Counted from the stretch's first letter, positions 15,364 to 25,963 are shown. The stretch is DNA of 64,000 nt from Marinobacter sp. F3R08 (GCF_018860425.1 NZ_JAHKPI010000014.1:1-64000), one strand, 5' to 3'. The notes: generated from the sequence alone by a model not told the origin. A program made the numbers and translations.

Positions 15364-15960
15364 CTAACCCAGGAGATTGTCCAGGGGTTGCTCGTAGCTG
15401 GGGGCAAACACCTTCAGGAAATAGGCAACCTCTGGCAACCCGTCCTCCTCCAGCCGCTGACGGATCTGTTCAGCGGCTGGCTCAAACTCTGCATTGCCAG
15501 CCCGGATCTCAGCCCGGCACTTGAGCCACGCTGACAGCCGGTCTGCTGCCTTGATCAGCTCCTTATCCTCAGCCGGCAACTGCGATTCCCGAACATAGGG
15601 CGAAAAGTCCTCGCGCAGATCCTCCGGCAACAACGCCAGCAATTCAGCCTCCGCCTTGTGTTCAATGTCCCCGAAGGCCTCACGCATAACCCGGGAATGG
15701 TATTTCACCGGTGTGGGCATGTCGCCGGTAATGACCTCCGTCGCATCATGGTAGAGCGCGGCCGCGGCGATCCTGTCCGCATTCACCTGGCCATCAAAAT
15801 GCCGGTTGCGGATGATGGCAAGCGCATGGGCGAGGGTGGCCACCTCCCAGGAATGAGTGGCCACGTTTTCGTCGATGGCATTTCGCATCAAGCCCCAGCG
15901 CTTGATCCAGCGCAGGCGTGATACATAGGCAAAAAAGTGGCTGGCAACTGCTCCCATCAT
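15364..15960 (-). CDS. yfbR: 5'-deoxynucleotidase, YfbR-like HD hydrolase
   Basis: A 198-residue cytoplasmic HD-domain phosphohydrolase. The motif THSWEVATLAHALA near residue 35 and YHDATEVITGDMPTPVKYH near 70 match E. coli YfbR, which removes phosphate from deoxynucleoside 5'-monophosphates with a metal ion. Length matches the family (199 in E. coli). Two Met codons start the frame, so the exact start may be 15960 or 15957. It is convergent with the SPFH gene and shows no operon partner. Confidence 0.92.
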   Translation of the reverse strand: MMGAVASHFFAYVSRLRWIKRWGLMRNAIDENVATHSWEVATLAHALAIIRNRHFDGQVNADRIAAAALYHDATEVITGDMPTPVKYHSRVMREAFGDIEHKAEAELLALLPEDLREDFSPYVRESQLPAEDKELIKAADRLSAWLKCRAEIRAGNAEFEPAAEQIRQRLEEDGLPEVAYFLKVFAPSYEQPLDNLLG

Positions 15961-16011
15961 TTACAAACCTGTCGTACCTGAATTCATCATTTTCTATCTC
16001 TTGCCCTGAAC

Positions 16012-18825
16012 TCAACGAACATTCAGGTTAAATGCGATAACAACGTTACCGCTGCTTCCTACCTCCGCACTTCGGGCCGGATCCAGCAGGAACAACTGAT
16101 CAGCCGGTACCTTGTGAGTTTGCAGAAGGACATTACGCAGGGTCACACCCCGCGAAGAAGCAAGATTGCTCAGAGCCTCCGGCGCCAGTGAACGCTCTCC
16201 GGCCAGATAGGCTTTCCGGGCCTCCTGCCATGCATCCTCAGACAGTGTCTGCTCACCACTTCGGGTCAAATCCTCCCGAAACAGGGCAAGACCGTCGACC
16301 TCGGGTTCCACATTTCCCCGAACACTCAGCAGCAGGTTGGGGCGTCCCAATAATGCCTCAGCCAGCGCAGCCAGTTTTTCAGCCTCACCTTCCGCCAACT
16401 GGATACTGCCGGGAATAAAGCTCACCTTCCCCAATTCCTCGCCGCTCAAACCGGCCAGTTCCGCAATTGAGCCCAGCATGCTGAACGGAGACGCCGCTGC
16501 CTTCGTCAGCAGATTCACAAACGTTTTCATCACAACCTTGCCGACACTGAAGTCCGGATCGGCAAGGTCACCACTGATGGGCAACTCCACTTCAACAACC
16601 CCGTTATTGTCTCGCAATAGTGCCAGTCCCAGCTTGACCGGTGCGTTGACGGCCTGGTCGCTGTCGATGGTTGAGCCCAGTTCCAGACGATCCAGCTTCA
16701 CCAGATTGGACGCATCGATACGTGATCCGGCAATTTCGTAATCCAGATTCAGGTCAAGCTTGCCGCTGTCCACCCCGTAGCCCAGATACCGGCCAAAATA
16801 GGGTGACAGAGCCGGTAAGGACAGGTTCTGCATCATCAGCTTCAGTTCGCTGACATCCTCCGTACCGAGAGTCCCGAGGGCCCCCTCGAATTCCAGATCT
16901 GCAACGCCACCAACCTGCCCCCGAATGGACACCTTGCCCTGCTGTGGAGAAATGTTGCTGAGGCCGGTTACGCTGCCGTTCAGGTCATCGAATGACGTGG
17001 TGAAGGCCGGCTCAAGGGTGCGATCCGTGTACGCCAGCTCACCACTCTCGAGCATCAGCTGGCCAATCCGGAAAATGAATTCCGGCTCCGAATCAGACCC
17101 GCTCTGTGAGTCTGAAGGTGGATTTTGCGCCGCGGCAGCACCAGATGCTTTGGCTATACGCTCCACGTTATGAACATTGTCGGTATTGCGGACAATGTTG
17201 ATAACCGGCTGAGCCAGAGTCACCGTGCCAATCTCAAGCCGGGCGGGATATACGTTGTATTCAATCGGCGCCAGTCTCAGGGTTTGCCAGGACACCAGGG
17301 AACCGGAACTATCGGGCAGTTTCAGATCCAGGCCGGCCACTTCGGCGGTGCCGCTAAAGGTGCCGGTCAGAGGCTCCTGCTGACCATCGAGGTCGAGGTT
17401 GCCGTCAACTCCCAGCGTACCACTGGTGATGGCAAGGTTTGCGCCTTCCTGAAGGTAGGGTTCAAAGGCCGAGAGGGCCACACCGCTTCCGGAGATGGCG
17501 GCCTCAAGGGTGAACGGTTCAGGCGATACCTGTCCGTTCAGAGCGAGTTGCCCTCCACTGGCCAGGGCTCCCCGCACGTCGTAAGTAACCGGCTCTTCGA
17601 GTTCGTGACTGAGGTGCCCAACCGAAATAGAGAGCTGCTCAAGAGCAAGGTCAGCCGGCGTCTCCGGCTGCCTGTCGTGCCAGAGCACCCGCCCCCCGGA
17701 GAGCTCTATACCCGCGACTGACCAGCGAAAAGGTTGGCCACCGGAGGAACCGTCGCTGGCGTCTTCAATCTCACCGGATGCCAGCGGCGACAACCAGTCA
17801 ATCTGCCCCTCGGCTCCCCGGGTGAGGGAGAGATCCATGTTCTCCAGCGAAACCTGGCCAATGCTGATTTCTCGCTGGCTCAGGTCAAAATCGATGGCCT
17901 CAATTGACAGCATTTCATTGCTCAATCCAGCCTGTTCGCTCTGCTCATCCAGGGCGATTTCGAGATTTGCGAGATCCAGCTGACCATTCGTTGTCTTCAG
18001 GTAAAAGGTATCTCCTGCCTGGACTTCATAATCCGAGCTGAGGGTAACGCTACCGCCACGAAGATCGTAAGGGAAAAACGGCGCCAGAAAATGAGCCAGG
18101 ATTTCAGAGCCCACGGATGACACCTTGAGGGTACCGTGGGAATACAGTGGTGCGACACTCAGGTCTCCCTGCCACTCGACCGTCTGGCTCCCCAGCGCCG
18201 CCATCAGGGAATAATCGCTGTCCTGTCCCTCCCGCCGCCAGGTGGCGAAGTCACTCAGGGTGAGATCCAGCGGCGTGACACGGAACTCCGCCATGTCCTG
18301 CCCGGTGAAATCCCGAAACAATACTTCGCCACCATTGAGAACAATGTGTCCGAAATAAAGCTGGGGGAGCTCCGGGGTGTCTTCCGTGTTGTCAGCGGCC
18401 GGCTGCGCCGGAGCGGGTTCTGGATTGGCCGCCTGCCAGTCTCTGGCAAGGTTGATGCTATAGTCCCTCAGCAGATCCAGCCGGACATAGGGTTCATCCA
18501 GTTGAATGGTCTCAAAACCGACAATACCGCGAACCAGCTGGAAAAAATTCACATCGACCATGAACCGGTCGAAGCTGACGACCGGCTCCCCGTCACTATC
18601 GGCAGCAGACAGACCAATCGCATCGACCCGCAGTGTGAATGGATTGGTTCTGATCTCCGTTATTTCGGCCTGCCAGCCCATCCGCTCAGCCAACTGCTCT
18701 GGCACCAGGCGTTCCAGCCAATAGGGAAGTAGCAGAAAACCTGCGAGGGTATAAAGCATCAGAAGCGCCAGCAATCCGATTACCAGATTCCTGGACAGGT
18801 GACTGCGTTTATGGCTCTGGGCCAC
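16012..18825 (-). CDS. AsmA-like / DUF748 giant envelope protein
   Basis: A protein of about 937 residues with one N-terminal membrane helix (NLVIGLLALLMLYTLAGF) and a long beta-rich body of AsmA type, ending in a DUF748-style region with SGDLADPDFSVGKVVMK and the closing GNVVIAFNLNVR. Such proteins span the periplasm and are linked to lipid transport between membranes. Start choice: AAGGAG directly abuts the ATG at 18831, which is too close; the GTG two codons later (18825) has a good six-base gap, so I prefer it. Transcribed alone on the minus strand. Confidence 0.85.
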   Translation of the reverse strand: MAQSHKRSHLSRNLVIGLLALLMLYTLAGFLLLPYWLERLVPEQLAERMGWQAEITEIRTNPFTLRVDAIGLSAADSDGEPVVSFDRFMVDVNFFQLVRGIVGFETIQLDEPYVRLDLLRDYSINLARDWQAANPEPAPAQPAADNTEDTPELPQLYFGHIVLNGGEVLFRDFTGQDMAEFRVTPLDLTLSDFATWRREGQDSDYSLMAALGSQTVEWQGDLSVAPLYSHGTLKVSSVGSEILAHFLAPFFPYDLRGGSVTLSSDYEVQAGDTFYLKTTNGQLDLANLEIALDEQSEQAGLSNEMLSIEAIDFDLSQREISIGQVSLENMDLSLTRGAEGQIDWLSPLASGEIEDASDGSSGGQPFRWSVAGIELSGGRVLWHDRQPETPADLALEQLSISVGHLSHELEEPVTYDVRGALASGGQLALNGQVSPEPFTLEAAISGSGVALSAFEPYLQEGANLAITSGTLGVDGNLDLDGQQEPLTGTFSGTAEVAGLDLKLPDSSGSLVSWQTLRLAPIEYNVYPARLEIGTVTLAQPVINIVRNTDNVHNVERIAKASGAAAAQNPPSDSQSGSDSEPEFIFRIGQLMLESGELAYTDRTLEPAFTTSFDDLNGSVTGLSNISPQQGKVSIRGQVGGVADLEFEGALGTLGTEDVSELKLMMQNLSLPALSPYFGRYLGYGVDSGKLDLNLDYEIAGSRIDASNLVKLDRLELGSTIDSDQAVNAPVKLGLALLRDNNGVVEVELPISGDLADPDFSVGKVVMKTFVNLLTKAAASPFSMLGSIAELAGLSGEELGKVSFIPGSIQLAEGEAEKLAALAEALLGRPNLLLSVRGNVEPEVDGLALFREDLTRSGEQTLSEDAWQEARKAYLAGERSLAPEALSNLASSRGVTLRNVLLQTHKVPADQLFLLDPARSAEVGSSGNVVIAFNLNVR

Positions 18826-19035
18826 GAACATCTCCTTATAAACAACGGATTCCCGGGGCAAACTTGCCCTCCTGCCTGTCCACAAGGATAGTCGGCCTGG
18901 CCACGGTTTGTCAGCTACCTCCGTTATGGTCACGCAATAACAGCGCTGGAGCAACGCTGACACTCAGGCCTGAACCCGATATGCTTCTGACTCGTATCTA
19001 CCCGGGTCGTTCACATGCCAGCATGAGGATAAGCT

Positions 19036-19671
19036 ATGGACATCGGAGATATGCGTCGCGATTTCGAGAGTGAAGGGCTGGATCGCGAGGCGCTCGACAG
19101 TAATGCAGTCAGGCAGTTCCAGAGCTGGTTTGAAGACGCACGCGAGGCCGGCATTCTGGAACCCAACGCCATGTCGCTGGCGACCACAGGCCGCGATGGC
19201 ATGCCGGATCTGCGAACCGTACTGCTCAAGTATTTTGATGACCACGGCTTCGTGTTCTACACCAATTACGGTAGCCGCAAGGCGAAAGAAATGGAAGAAA
19301 ACCCCAAGGCAGCACTGCTGTTTCCCTGGATAGGCCTGAATCGTCAGGTACGCATCCAGGGCGCCGTGGAAAAAGTAGGCCGGACGGAGTCTCTGCGTTA
19401 CTTCGCGTCCCGGCCAAGAGGCAGTCAGATTGGCGCCTGGGTTTCCGAACAAAGTAAGGCCATCACGTCCCGAGGACTGCTCGAACAGAAGGTGGCCGAG
19501 ATCAAACGCAAGTTCAGCGAGGGTGATGTGCCCCTGCCCAGCTTCTGGGGCGGTTATCGCATTGTTCCCGAGCGTATTGAGTTCTGGCAGGGCCGACCCA
19601 GCCGGCTTCATGACCGCTTTGAATATGTGAGGGAAGCTGATGGCTGGCTCATCCAACGACTGCAGCCCTGA
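19036..19671 (+). CDS. pdxH: Pyridoxamine 5'-phosphate oxidase
   Basis: A 211-residue FMN enzyme that oxidises pyridoxamine or pyridoxine 5'-phosphate to pyridoxal 5'-phosphate. Family blocks include PNAMSLATTGRDGMPDLRTV, FYTNYGSRKAKEM, RQVRIQGAVEK, ASRPRGSQIGAWVS and the C-terminal FWQGRPSRLHDRF, which cover the FMN and substrate sites. Length matches E. coli PdxH (218). The end overlaps the start of the next gene by 32 bp, so the two are translated from one message. Confidence 0.96.
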   Translation: MDIGDMRRDFESEGLDREALDSNAVRQFQSWFEDAREAGILEPNAMSLATTGRDGMPDLRTVLLKYFDDHGFVFYTNYGSRKAKEMEENPKAALLFPWIGLNRQVRIQGAVEKVGRTESLRYFASRPRGSQIGAWVSEQSKAITSRGLLEQKVAEIKRKFSEGDVPLPSFWGGYRIVPERIEFWQGRPSRLHDRFEYVREADGWLIQRLQP

Positions 19672-20398
19672 TACCGGGCCTGCCATCTGGCTGTGTCACC
19701 AGATGGATGCGCCTGACATTGCCCACCCTCTCTGGCTGACAGAATACGAGCATAAGACAGCAAGCAAGTTCAGCGGCCCCCGGGAAAGGGAGTACCTGTC
19801 GAGTCGCTGGCTGATACGCCAGGCTATTGGTAAATCTGCCTTGGTAGCGCCAAAGCTTTGCCGCCCGGTGGCTGGCCGTCCCAATGCCTCCCTTGAGCCA
19901 GAAGGATGGCGGTTGTCCCTGAGCCACAGCCATGGATTGTCTGCCTGCGCCACCCGCGCCAGCTCACCCATAGGCCTGGATCTGGAGCCTTGCCAGCGCC
20001 ATGCGCAATGGCAAAAAGTGGTGAAACGGTGGTTTTCCCCTGTCGAACAGGAATGGTTGTTCGAGGAAGGCGACTCCAGTACCTTCCTCAAGGTATGGAC
20101 CCTGAAAGAAGCCTGGCTGAAGGCCACCGGCCGGGGCATCGCCGGTAACCTGCAGACACTGGAGATACGAAAGGGTTTCGAGATCTACGGCGACCAGCCC
20201 GAACAGGACTGGCAGGCCGCCTGCGGCTATCTGGAAGGCTATCTGGTCACCGTGGTGTATCGAGGAGTCCGGCCTGTCTGGCCGGAAATCACCTTACTGG
20301 AACCGCCGCCACAAGGCTTTACCCTGGTGGACGCCGAGCCCATTGAGAGCGTCTGGGAGCCACTGTTGCAACGCACCATTCGCCCCAAAAACCCGTAA
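19640..20398 (+). CDS. 4'-phosphopantetheinyl transferase, Sfp type
   Basis: A 252-residue enzyme that moves the phosphopantetheine arm of coenzyme A onto carrier proteins. The two magnesium-site motifs are present: IGLDLEPC near residue 114 and FLKVWTLKEAWLKATGRG near 152, with the upstream SLSHSHGLSACA. The length is that of the Sfp class, larger than AcpS, so it probably serves polyketide, fatty acid or siderophore carriers. No such synthase lies in this window. It overlaps pdxH by 32 bp. Confidence 0.9.
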   Translation: MAGSSNDCSPDTGPAIWLCHQMDAPDIAHPLWLTEYEHKTASKFSGPREREYLSSRWLIRQAIGKSALVAPKLCRPVAGRPNASLEPEGWRLSLSHSHGLSACATRASSPIGLDLEPCQRHAQWQKVVKRWFSPVEQEWLFEEGDSSTFLKVWTLKEAWLKATGRGIAGNLQTLEIRKGFEIYGDQPEQDWQAACGYLEGYLVTVVYRGVRPVWPEITLLEPPPQGFTLVDAEPIESVWEPLLQRTIRPKNP

Positions 20399-20431
20399 TC
20401 CGGGCCAGACACCGTTAACACAGGTCACTCT

Positions 20432-21013
20432 ATGGATAATCCCGAACGCTGCCCCTGGTGTGGCGACGACCCTCTCTACGTGCACTATCACGACACCGTA
20501 TGGGGCCGCCCCGAATACGACAATCTCGCACTGTTCGAAAAGCTTTGCCTGGACGGCCAGCAAGCCGGCCTGAGCTGGATCACCATCCTGCGCAAGCAGG
20601 AAAACTACCGTGCGGCCTATGACCATTTCAATCCTGAAAAAATCGTCCACTACGATGACGCCCGGGTGGCGCAGCTGCTGACCGATCCGGGCATTATCCG
20701 CAACCGACTGAAAGTGCAGTCGATCATCAAGAATGCCCGGGGCTATCTGGCGCTGCGGGAAAAAGGCATCGGTTTCAGTGATTTTCTCTGGTCATTCGTT
20801 GATAACCAGCCGATTCAGAACCATTGGCGCACGCACGCTGAAGTTCCCGTCACCACGCCTGAATCCGAAGCCATGTCCAAAGCCCTGAAACGCGCCGGTT
20901 TCACCTTTGTCGGCCCGACTATTGTTTATGCCTTCATGCAGGCGACGGGCATGGTGAACGATCACCTCGTGCAGTGCCCGCAGCACCGGGAATGCTATTT
21001 AATGGGCCAATGA
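20432..21013 (+). CDS. tag: DNA-3-methyladenine glycosylase I
   Basis: A 193-residue base-excision repair enzyme that removes 3-methyladenine from alkylated DNA. It has the family start ERCPWCGDDPLYVHYHDTVWG, with Cys residues and a C-terminal HLVQCPQH that together bind zinc, and the core SWITILRKQENYR. Length matches E. coli Tag (187). It follows the phosphopantetheinyl transferase gene by 33 bp on the same strand and may share its transcript. Confidence 0.95.
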   Translation: MDNPERCPWCGDDPLYVHYHDTVWGRPEYDNLALFEKLCLDGQQAGLSWITILRKQENYRAAYDHFNPEKIVHYDDARVAQLLTDPGIIRNRLKVQSIIKNARGYLALREKGIGFSDFLWSFVDNQPIQNHWRTHAEVPVTTPESEAMSKALKRAGFTFVGPTIVYAFMQATGMVNDHLVQCPQHRECYLMGQ

Positions 21014-21070
21014 TCTCAATAGCTCAGGGGGTCGTAAGTTCTGGAGTGTTTGGAATCCCGGAGCTTCACC

Positions 21071-21376
21071 GTGCGCATCACTCTCGATCAACTCAGAACC
21101 AGGCAGCGTCCTGTTATCGACCTGCTTGAAATCCTGTCTCTCGAAGGCCAGCACTACATGGCCCGTCTGAGCCTGGATCAGCAGCAGCTTCTGCTTTCCG
21201 ATAAAAACGGCAACACCAGCCTGTTTCGCAGTTCCTGGCAGATCCAGGATACGCTCGCGGCTTTCGATATCCGGGAAACCCAGGTGGTCCACTCTTCCGC
21301 CTACCATGAAATGGTCGGCATGGAGCCCGCAAAGATCGAGCCTCTGAGAATCCGGGTTCAGAGGCAGAAGCCGTGA
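21071..21376 (+). CDS. Small DUF6482-like protein
   Basis: A 101-residue soluble protein with no catalytic motif. The stretch ISLEGQHYMA-like (LSLEGQHYMARLSL) and a later TSLFRSSWQIQ resemble the DUF6482 family of Pseudomonas-type bacteria, function unknown. I prefer the GTG at 21071, with GGAG seven bases before it, over the TTG at 21050, whose GGAG is only three bases away. Its stop overlaps the next gene's GTG by four bases (GTGA), so the two form an operon. Confidence 0.65.
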   Translation: MRITLDQLRTRQRPVIDLLEILSLEGQHYMARLSLDQQQLLLSDKNGNTSLFRSSWQIQDTLAAFDIRETQVVHSSAYHEMVGMEPAKIEPLRIRVQRQKP

Positions 21377-21831
21377 TCGCAGTAGCAAGACTTGCCATCC
21401 TCGTAGGTATTGCCGGGTTGATTCCATTTCTCGGTATTCTGGTCGGGCTGTTTGCCTTGCCCCAATACAGCGTTGCACTGCTGGGCTACTTCTACCTGTA
21501 CAGCGCTGGCATTCTCGCGTTCATGGCGGGGGTGTACTGGCCCATTGCCATGCAGCTGGATAACTGCAGCTATCCGTTGTCGCCCCTGATCACCATGCTG
21601 CTGAGCCAGTTGTTCTTTGTCTCGGCGGGCATTGGTCTTTTGCTGCCTGTTCCGGGACAGATTCTGCTTTACACCGGTGCCTACCTTACCCTGTATCTGG
21701 TTGATGCCTTCTGGATGCGCGTGTACTGGCCCGAATGGTACCTGCGTCTGCGTCTGGTCCTGACCGCTGTGGTGCTGGCCTGCCAGTTAACAACCGCCGT
21801 GTGGTTCTTCCTCCTGCATGCCGCTCACTGA
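21373..21831 (+). CDS. DUF3429 family membrane protein
   Basis: A 152-residue inner-membrane protein with four or five hydrophobic helices. The pattern AGVYWPIAMQL and the YLVDAFWMRVYWPEWYLRLR segment near the C-terminus are typical of DUF3429 proteins, whose function is unknown. It starts at a GTG that overlaps the stop of the small gene before it, which suggests translational coupling. It ends 16 bp before an 11-bp inverted repeat shared with the convergent sigma gene. Confidence 0.78.
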   Translation: MIAVARLAILVGIAGLIPFLGILVGLFALPQYSVALLGYFYLYSAGILAFMAGVYWPIAMQLDNCSYPLSPLITMLLSQLFFVSAGIGLLLPVPGQILLYTGAYLTLYLVDAFWMRVYWPEWYLRLRLVLTAVVLACQLTTAVWFFLLHAAH

Positions 21832-21846
21832 AGCCTGAAGAAACCG

Positions 21847-21873
21847 TGGTGCCTGATCTGTAATCAGGCACCA
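21847..21873. terminator. Perfect 11-bp inverted repeat between convergent genes
   Basis: TGGTGCCTGAT (21847-21857) and ATCAGGCACCA (21863-21873) pair without mismatch around CTGTA. It lies 16 bp past the DUF3429 stop and covers the stop codon of the convergent sigma factor gene (21864-21866). No T-run follows on either strand, so it may work as a weak bidirectional terminator or protect the 3-prime ends of both messages. Confidence 0.55.
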
Positions 21874-22862
21874 AAGGCATCTTCCGGGGATTCATAAAGA
21901 CGCTGCAGCTTCCTGATCGCCGACTTTTCAATCTGGCGAACACGCTCCCTGCTTACGCCAAGGTCATCCGAGATCACCTGCAGGGTTTCCGGCTCCGGAA
22001 GCCCAAGGCCAAAACGCCGTGACAGGATATCCTTCTCCCGATCACTCAGCTCGCTGAGCATGGACTTGAGAGTTCTCCTGCGGTCCCTGTCCGACATCGG
22101 GTGATCCGGCGTCGTCTGGTCGCCGGCGTCCAGGCTATCGCCGAGGGTCACCGAGCCATCTTCCACCAGAGGCACGTCTGTCGACAGTTCTCTGGTCGCC
22201 AGGGCTCTCAGTTCGCCAATTCTGGACGGAGTCGCTTCCATCTCCTGCGCCAGTTCAGATTGCGAGGGTGTGCGGCCAAGATTCTGATGCATCCGCAAAG
22301 ACACCTTGTGCAGCTGACGAATTTCATCAACCACGTTCTCTGGCGTGTGCACCAGACGTGTACCTCGCTGCAGGCAGCGTTTCACCTCTTCGCTGATCCA
22401 CCAGTAGGCATAAGTAGAAAAACGGAAGCCCTTCGTGGGGTCAAATCGTTCCACCGCCTTGATCAGGCCGACGTTCGCGTCCTGGATCAGGTCTGACATG
22501 GGGATACCGTGCTGCCCGTAACGACGGGCAATGTGTACTGCCAGCCGGAGGTTACTCTGGATGAGCTTGCGGCGGCAGGCCGTCGCGAGGTGGAAGGCTC
22601 GTCGGCATCGAGAGGAAAAGGCACAGGCATCACCAAGGCTGCCTATCACCTCCCGGAACGTCTGCGGAGTCTCCTCCGGCAGGGCCAGTTCGACACTGAC
22701 GACGCGATAGCAGCGCGTGATTTTACGGGAGAGGCGGCGTTCGGCCTCCTCTGTCAGCAGTTCATACCGGGACGCATCCCTGAAGTACAGCCCGACCAGG
22801 GAATCCCTTTCACCATCGTTGGGCGTTGTCGGAGACGGTCCCAGCCTGTCAGTTTTACGCAT
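21864..22862 (-). CDS. Sigma-70 family group 2 (RpoS-like) sigma factor with altered region 2.4
   Basis: A 332-residue sigma factor with regions 1.2 to 4. Region 2 reads LIQSNLRLAVHIARRYG then GIPMSDLIQDANVGLIKAVERFD; region 4.2 has LGVSRERVRQIEKSAIRKL. It lacks the large 1.1 region of RpoD. Region 2.4, normally close to YATWWIRQAITRSI, reads YAYWWISEEVKRCLQRGTRLVHTP, so the residues matching Gln437 and Thr440 of E. coli RpoD, which read the -12 base, are Glu and Lys. It is therefore probably a paralogue of RpoS with its own promoter preference. It lies 137 bp downstream of ask on the same strand, which hints at an osmotic-stress link. Confidence 0.85.
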   Translation of the reverse strand: MRKTDRLGPSPTTPNDGERDSLVGLYFRDASRYELLTEEAERRLSRKITRCYRVVSVELALPEETPQTFREVIGSLGDACAFSSRCRRAFHLATACRRKLIQSNLRLAVHIARRYGQHGIPMSDLIQDANVGLIKAVERFDPTKGFRFSTYAYWWISEEVKRCLQRGTRLVHTPENVVDEIRQLHKVSLRMHQNLGRTPSQSELAQEMEATPSRIGELRALATRELSTDVPLVEDGSVTLGDSLDAGDQTTPDHPMSDRDRRRTLKSMLSELSDREKDILSRRFGLGLPEPETLQVISDDLGVSRERVRQIEKSAIRKLQRLYESPEDAFGA

Positions 22863-22943
22863 TACCAGGATACCGGTCAGAATTTACGTCAAAAGATACG
22901 ATGTACCGGTTCTGATGGATTTACGGGGAAAGGGTAGGTGGAT

Positions 22944-22978
22944 GCCCACAGACGGAATGGCTTCTCCGCCTGTGGGGC
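22944..22978 (-). other. GC-rich inverted repeat between ask and the sigma gene
   Basis: GCCCACAGACGGA (22944-22956) and TCCGCCTGTGGGGC (22965-22978) form an imperfect stem with one A-C mismatch and one bulge. It lies 22 bp past the ask stop on the minus strand. No T-run follows, so termination is not assured; it may be a partial terminator or mRNA-stability stem that separates expression of the ectoine genes from the sigma gene. Confidence 0.45.
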
Positions 22979-22999
22979 TACTATCGAGACAGGGGCCAC

Positions 23000-24442
23000 T
23001 CAGGCCGCAACAATGGCATACTCGTGGTTATAGGGCTCGATCAGAACACCGTGCAAGGCGACAATCGTCTTCTCGTACTCGTCCTCATCCACCACAAACT
23101 GGATATCAACCTGGCGCATGCACTGGTGCAGGGCCAGAATGCTGATCTCCTCGTCGGCCAGGACCTTGACGGAACGGGCCAGAATGTCCGGAACCTTCAT
23201 ATCGCTTCCGATCGCAGAGACAACAGCCACCTTCCGGGTGTTAATCTCGGCATTGGGGAACTCTTCCTCCAGCGCCTTTACCACGCGCTTGACGTGCTTG
23301 AGCGTGCTGCCCACATAATGAGTAATGGTATTGGCGTTGGTGTCCTTGGACATGAACCGAACCTTGAAACGGCTCAGCACATCCAGAATACGACGGTCGG
23401 AACCCGGCTCGCCCTGCATATCCTGATCGAACACTTCCACCGCAAAAACACCCTTGGCGCCAGCAATGATTTCCACCTGGGGTTTCTCACTCACGTAATC
23501 GCCAGTGATCAGGGTGCCGGTGTGCTCCGGCTCGAACGTATTCATCACCCGCAACGGGATCTCGTTCTGACGCATCCCCTTACCAGCACGGGGATGAATC
23601 GCTTCCATGCCCAGGTTGGCCAACTGGTCCGCAACGTCATAGTTGGTCCGTCCCAGAGGGACAACCTTGTCGGCACCAACAATGTTGGGATCGGCGGAGC
23701 TCAAGTGATATTCCTTGTGGATGATCGCCTCACGAGCCTCGGTAATCACCGCTACCCGGCTGAAGGTCATCTCGCTGTAGCCCCGATCGAAGGTACGCAT
23801 CAGGCCTTCCTTGCACTGAGCGTAACCGGTTACGATCGGCAGTTCACGAGAGAGATCCACTGCATCGAAGGCCTGCTTCAGCTTCTCGTCCAGAGGCAGA
23901 AGTTCATTGTCGCGCCAGCCGGTCAGATCCACGAAACGGGCGTTGATGCCTTCCTGCTGGAGTTTCAGGGCGGTGTTGAAGGCACTGTGAGCCTCGCCGA
24001 TACCTGCCAGCATCTCACGAACCGTCAACAGGTGTTCTTCCAGCTGGAATTGACCATAGGAACACAGACGCTGCAGATCAATCAGGCAGCCACGTACACC
24101 TTCAATCCGGTCGGTTATGAACTGGTCTGCCTGCTGCTTGAGCATGGGATCCTCGAACAGCTCGCCGTTGATGTCCGTCAGAAACTTGACCAGCTTGGTG
24201 AGGTCGTCACCCCAGGCCCAGTCTGATTCGGCATCGGCGAACAGAGCATAAACCCCGGGTTCACCGGTTTTCTTGTGCTCCAGCAGTTCGTTGGTTACAC
24301 CACCATAGGCCGAGACCACGAAAATGCGCTGATACAGGTCGTCCTTCTTTCGATTACCGATGATGATGTTGTCCCGGACGGCCTCGTAGTTACTCATCGA
24401 GGTGCCGCCGATTTTTTCAACGGTATGTTGTTGGCTGGTCAT
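23000..24442 (-). CDS. ask_ect: Aspartokinase of the ectoine pathway
   Basis: A 480-residue aspartate kinase, the first step from aspartate toward aspartate semialdehyde. It begins with VEKIGGTSMSNY, the ATP-binding block, and ends with two ACT-type regulatory units (VAVVSAIGSDMK near 400 and ILALHQCMRQVDIQFVV near 440). The length and the gene order place it with the Ask_Ect enzymes that supply ectoine synthesis and are less feedback-inhibited than housekeeping forms. It follows ectB by 50 bp. In the usual order ectC lies between ectB and ask; here it does not. Confidence 0.93.
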   Translation of the reverse strand: MTSQQHTVEKIGGTSMSNYEAVRDNIIIGNRKKDDLYQRIFVVSAYGGVTNELLEHKKTGEPGVYALFADAESDWAWGDDLTKLVKFLTDINGELFEDPMLKQQADQFITDRIEGVRGCLIDLQRLCSYGQFQLEEHLLTVREMLAGIGEAHSAFNTALKLQQEGINARFVDLTGWRDNELLPLDEKLKQAFDAVDLSRELPIVTGYAQCKEGLMRTFDRGYSEMTFSRVAVITEAREAIIHKEYHLSSADPNIVGADKVVPLGRTNYDVADQLANLGMEAIHPRAGKGMRQNEIPLRVMNTFEPEHTGTLITGDYVSEKPQVEIIAGAKGVFAVEVFDQDMQGEPGSDRRILDVLSRFKVRFMSKDTNANTITHYVGSTLKHVKRVVKALEEEFPNAEINTRKVAVVSAIGSDMKVPDILARSVKVLADEEISILALHQCMRQVDIQFVVDEDEYEKTIVALHGVLIEPYNHEYAIVAA

Positions 24443-24492
24443 AGTTTCGCCTTTGCTATCCTGCAGCGTGAATGTCCGGAGGTGCAGGCGTC

Positions 24493-25878
<1,386 letters not shown>

Positions 25879-25963
25879 TCAGTAGTCCGCCGGCTTATCC
25901 AGATCACAGCTTTTCCGTCACTCACAACCCTGTTTGCGAACTACAGGATCGTCCGGTACGGGA

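Noticed and set aside
23024-24226. 400-codon open frame antisense to ask
   Set aside because: Shadow of a well-supported aspartokinase gene; composition is that of reversed coding sequence and it has no ribosome site.
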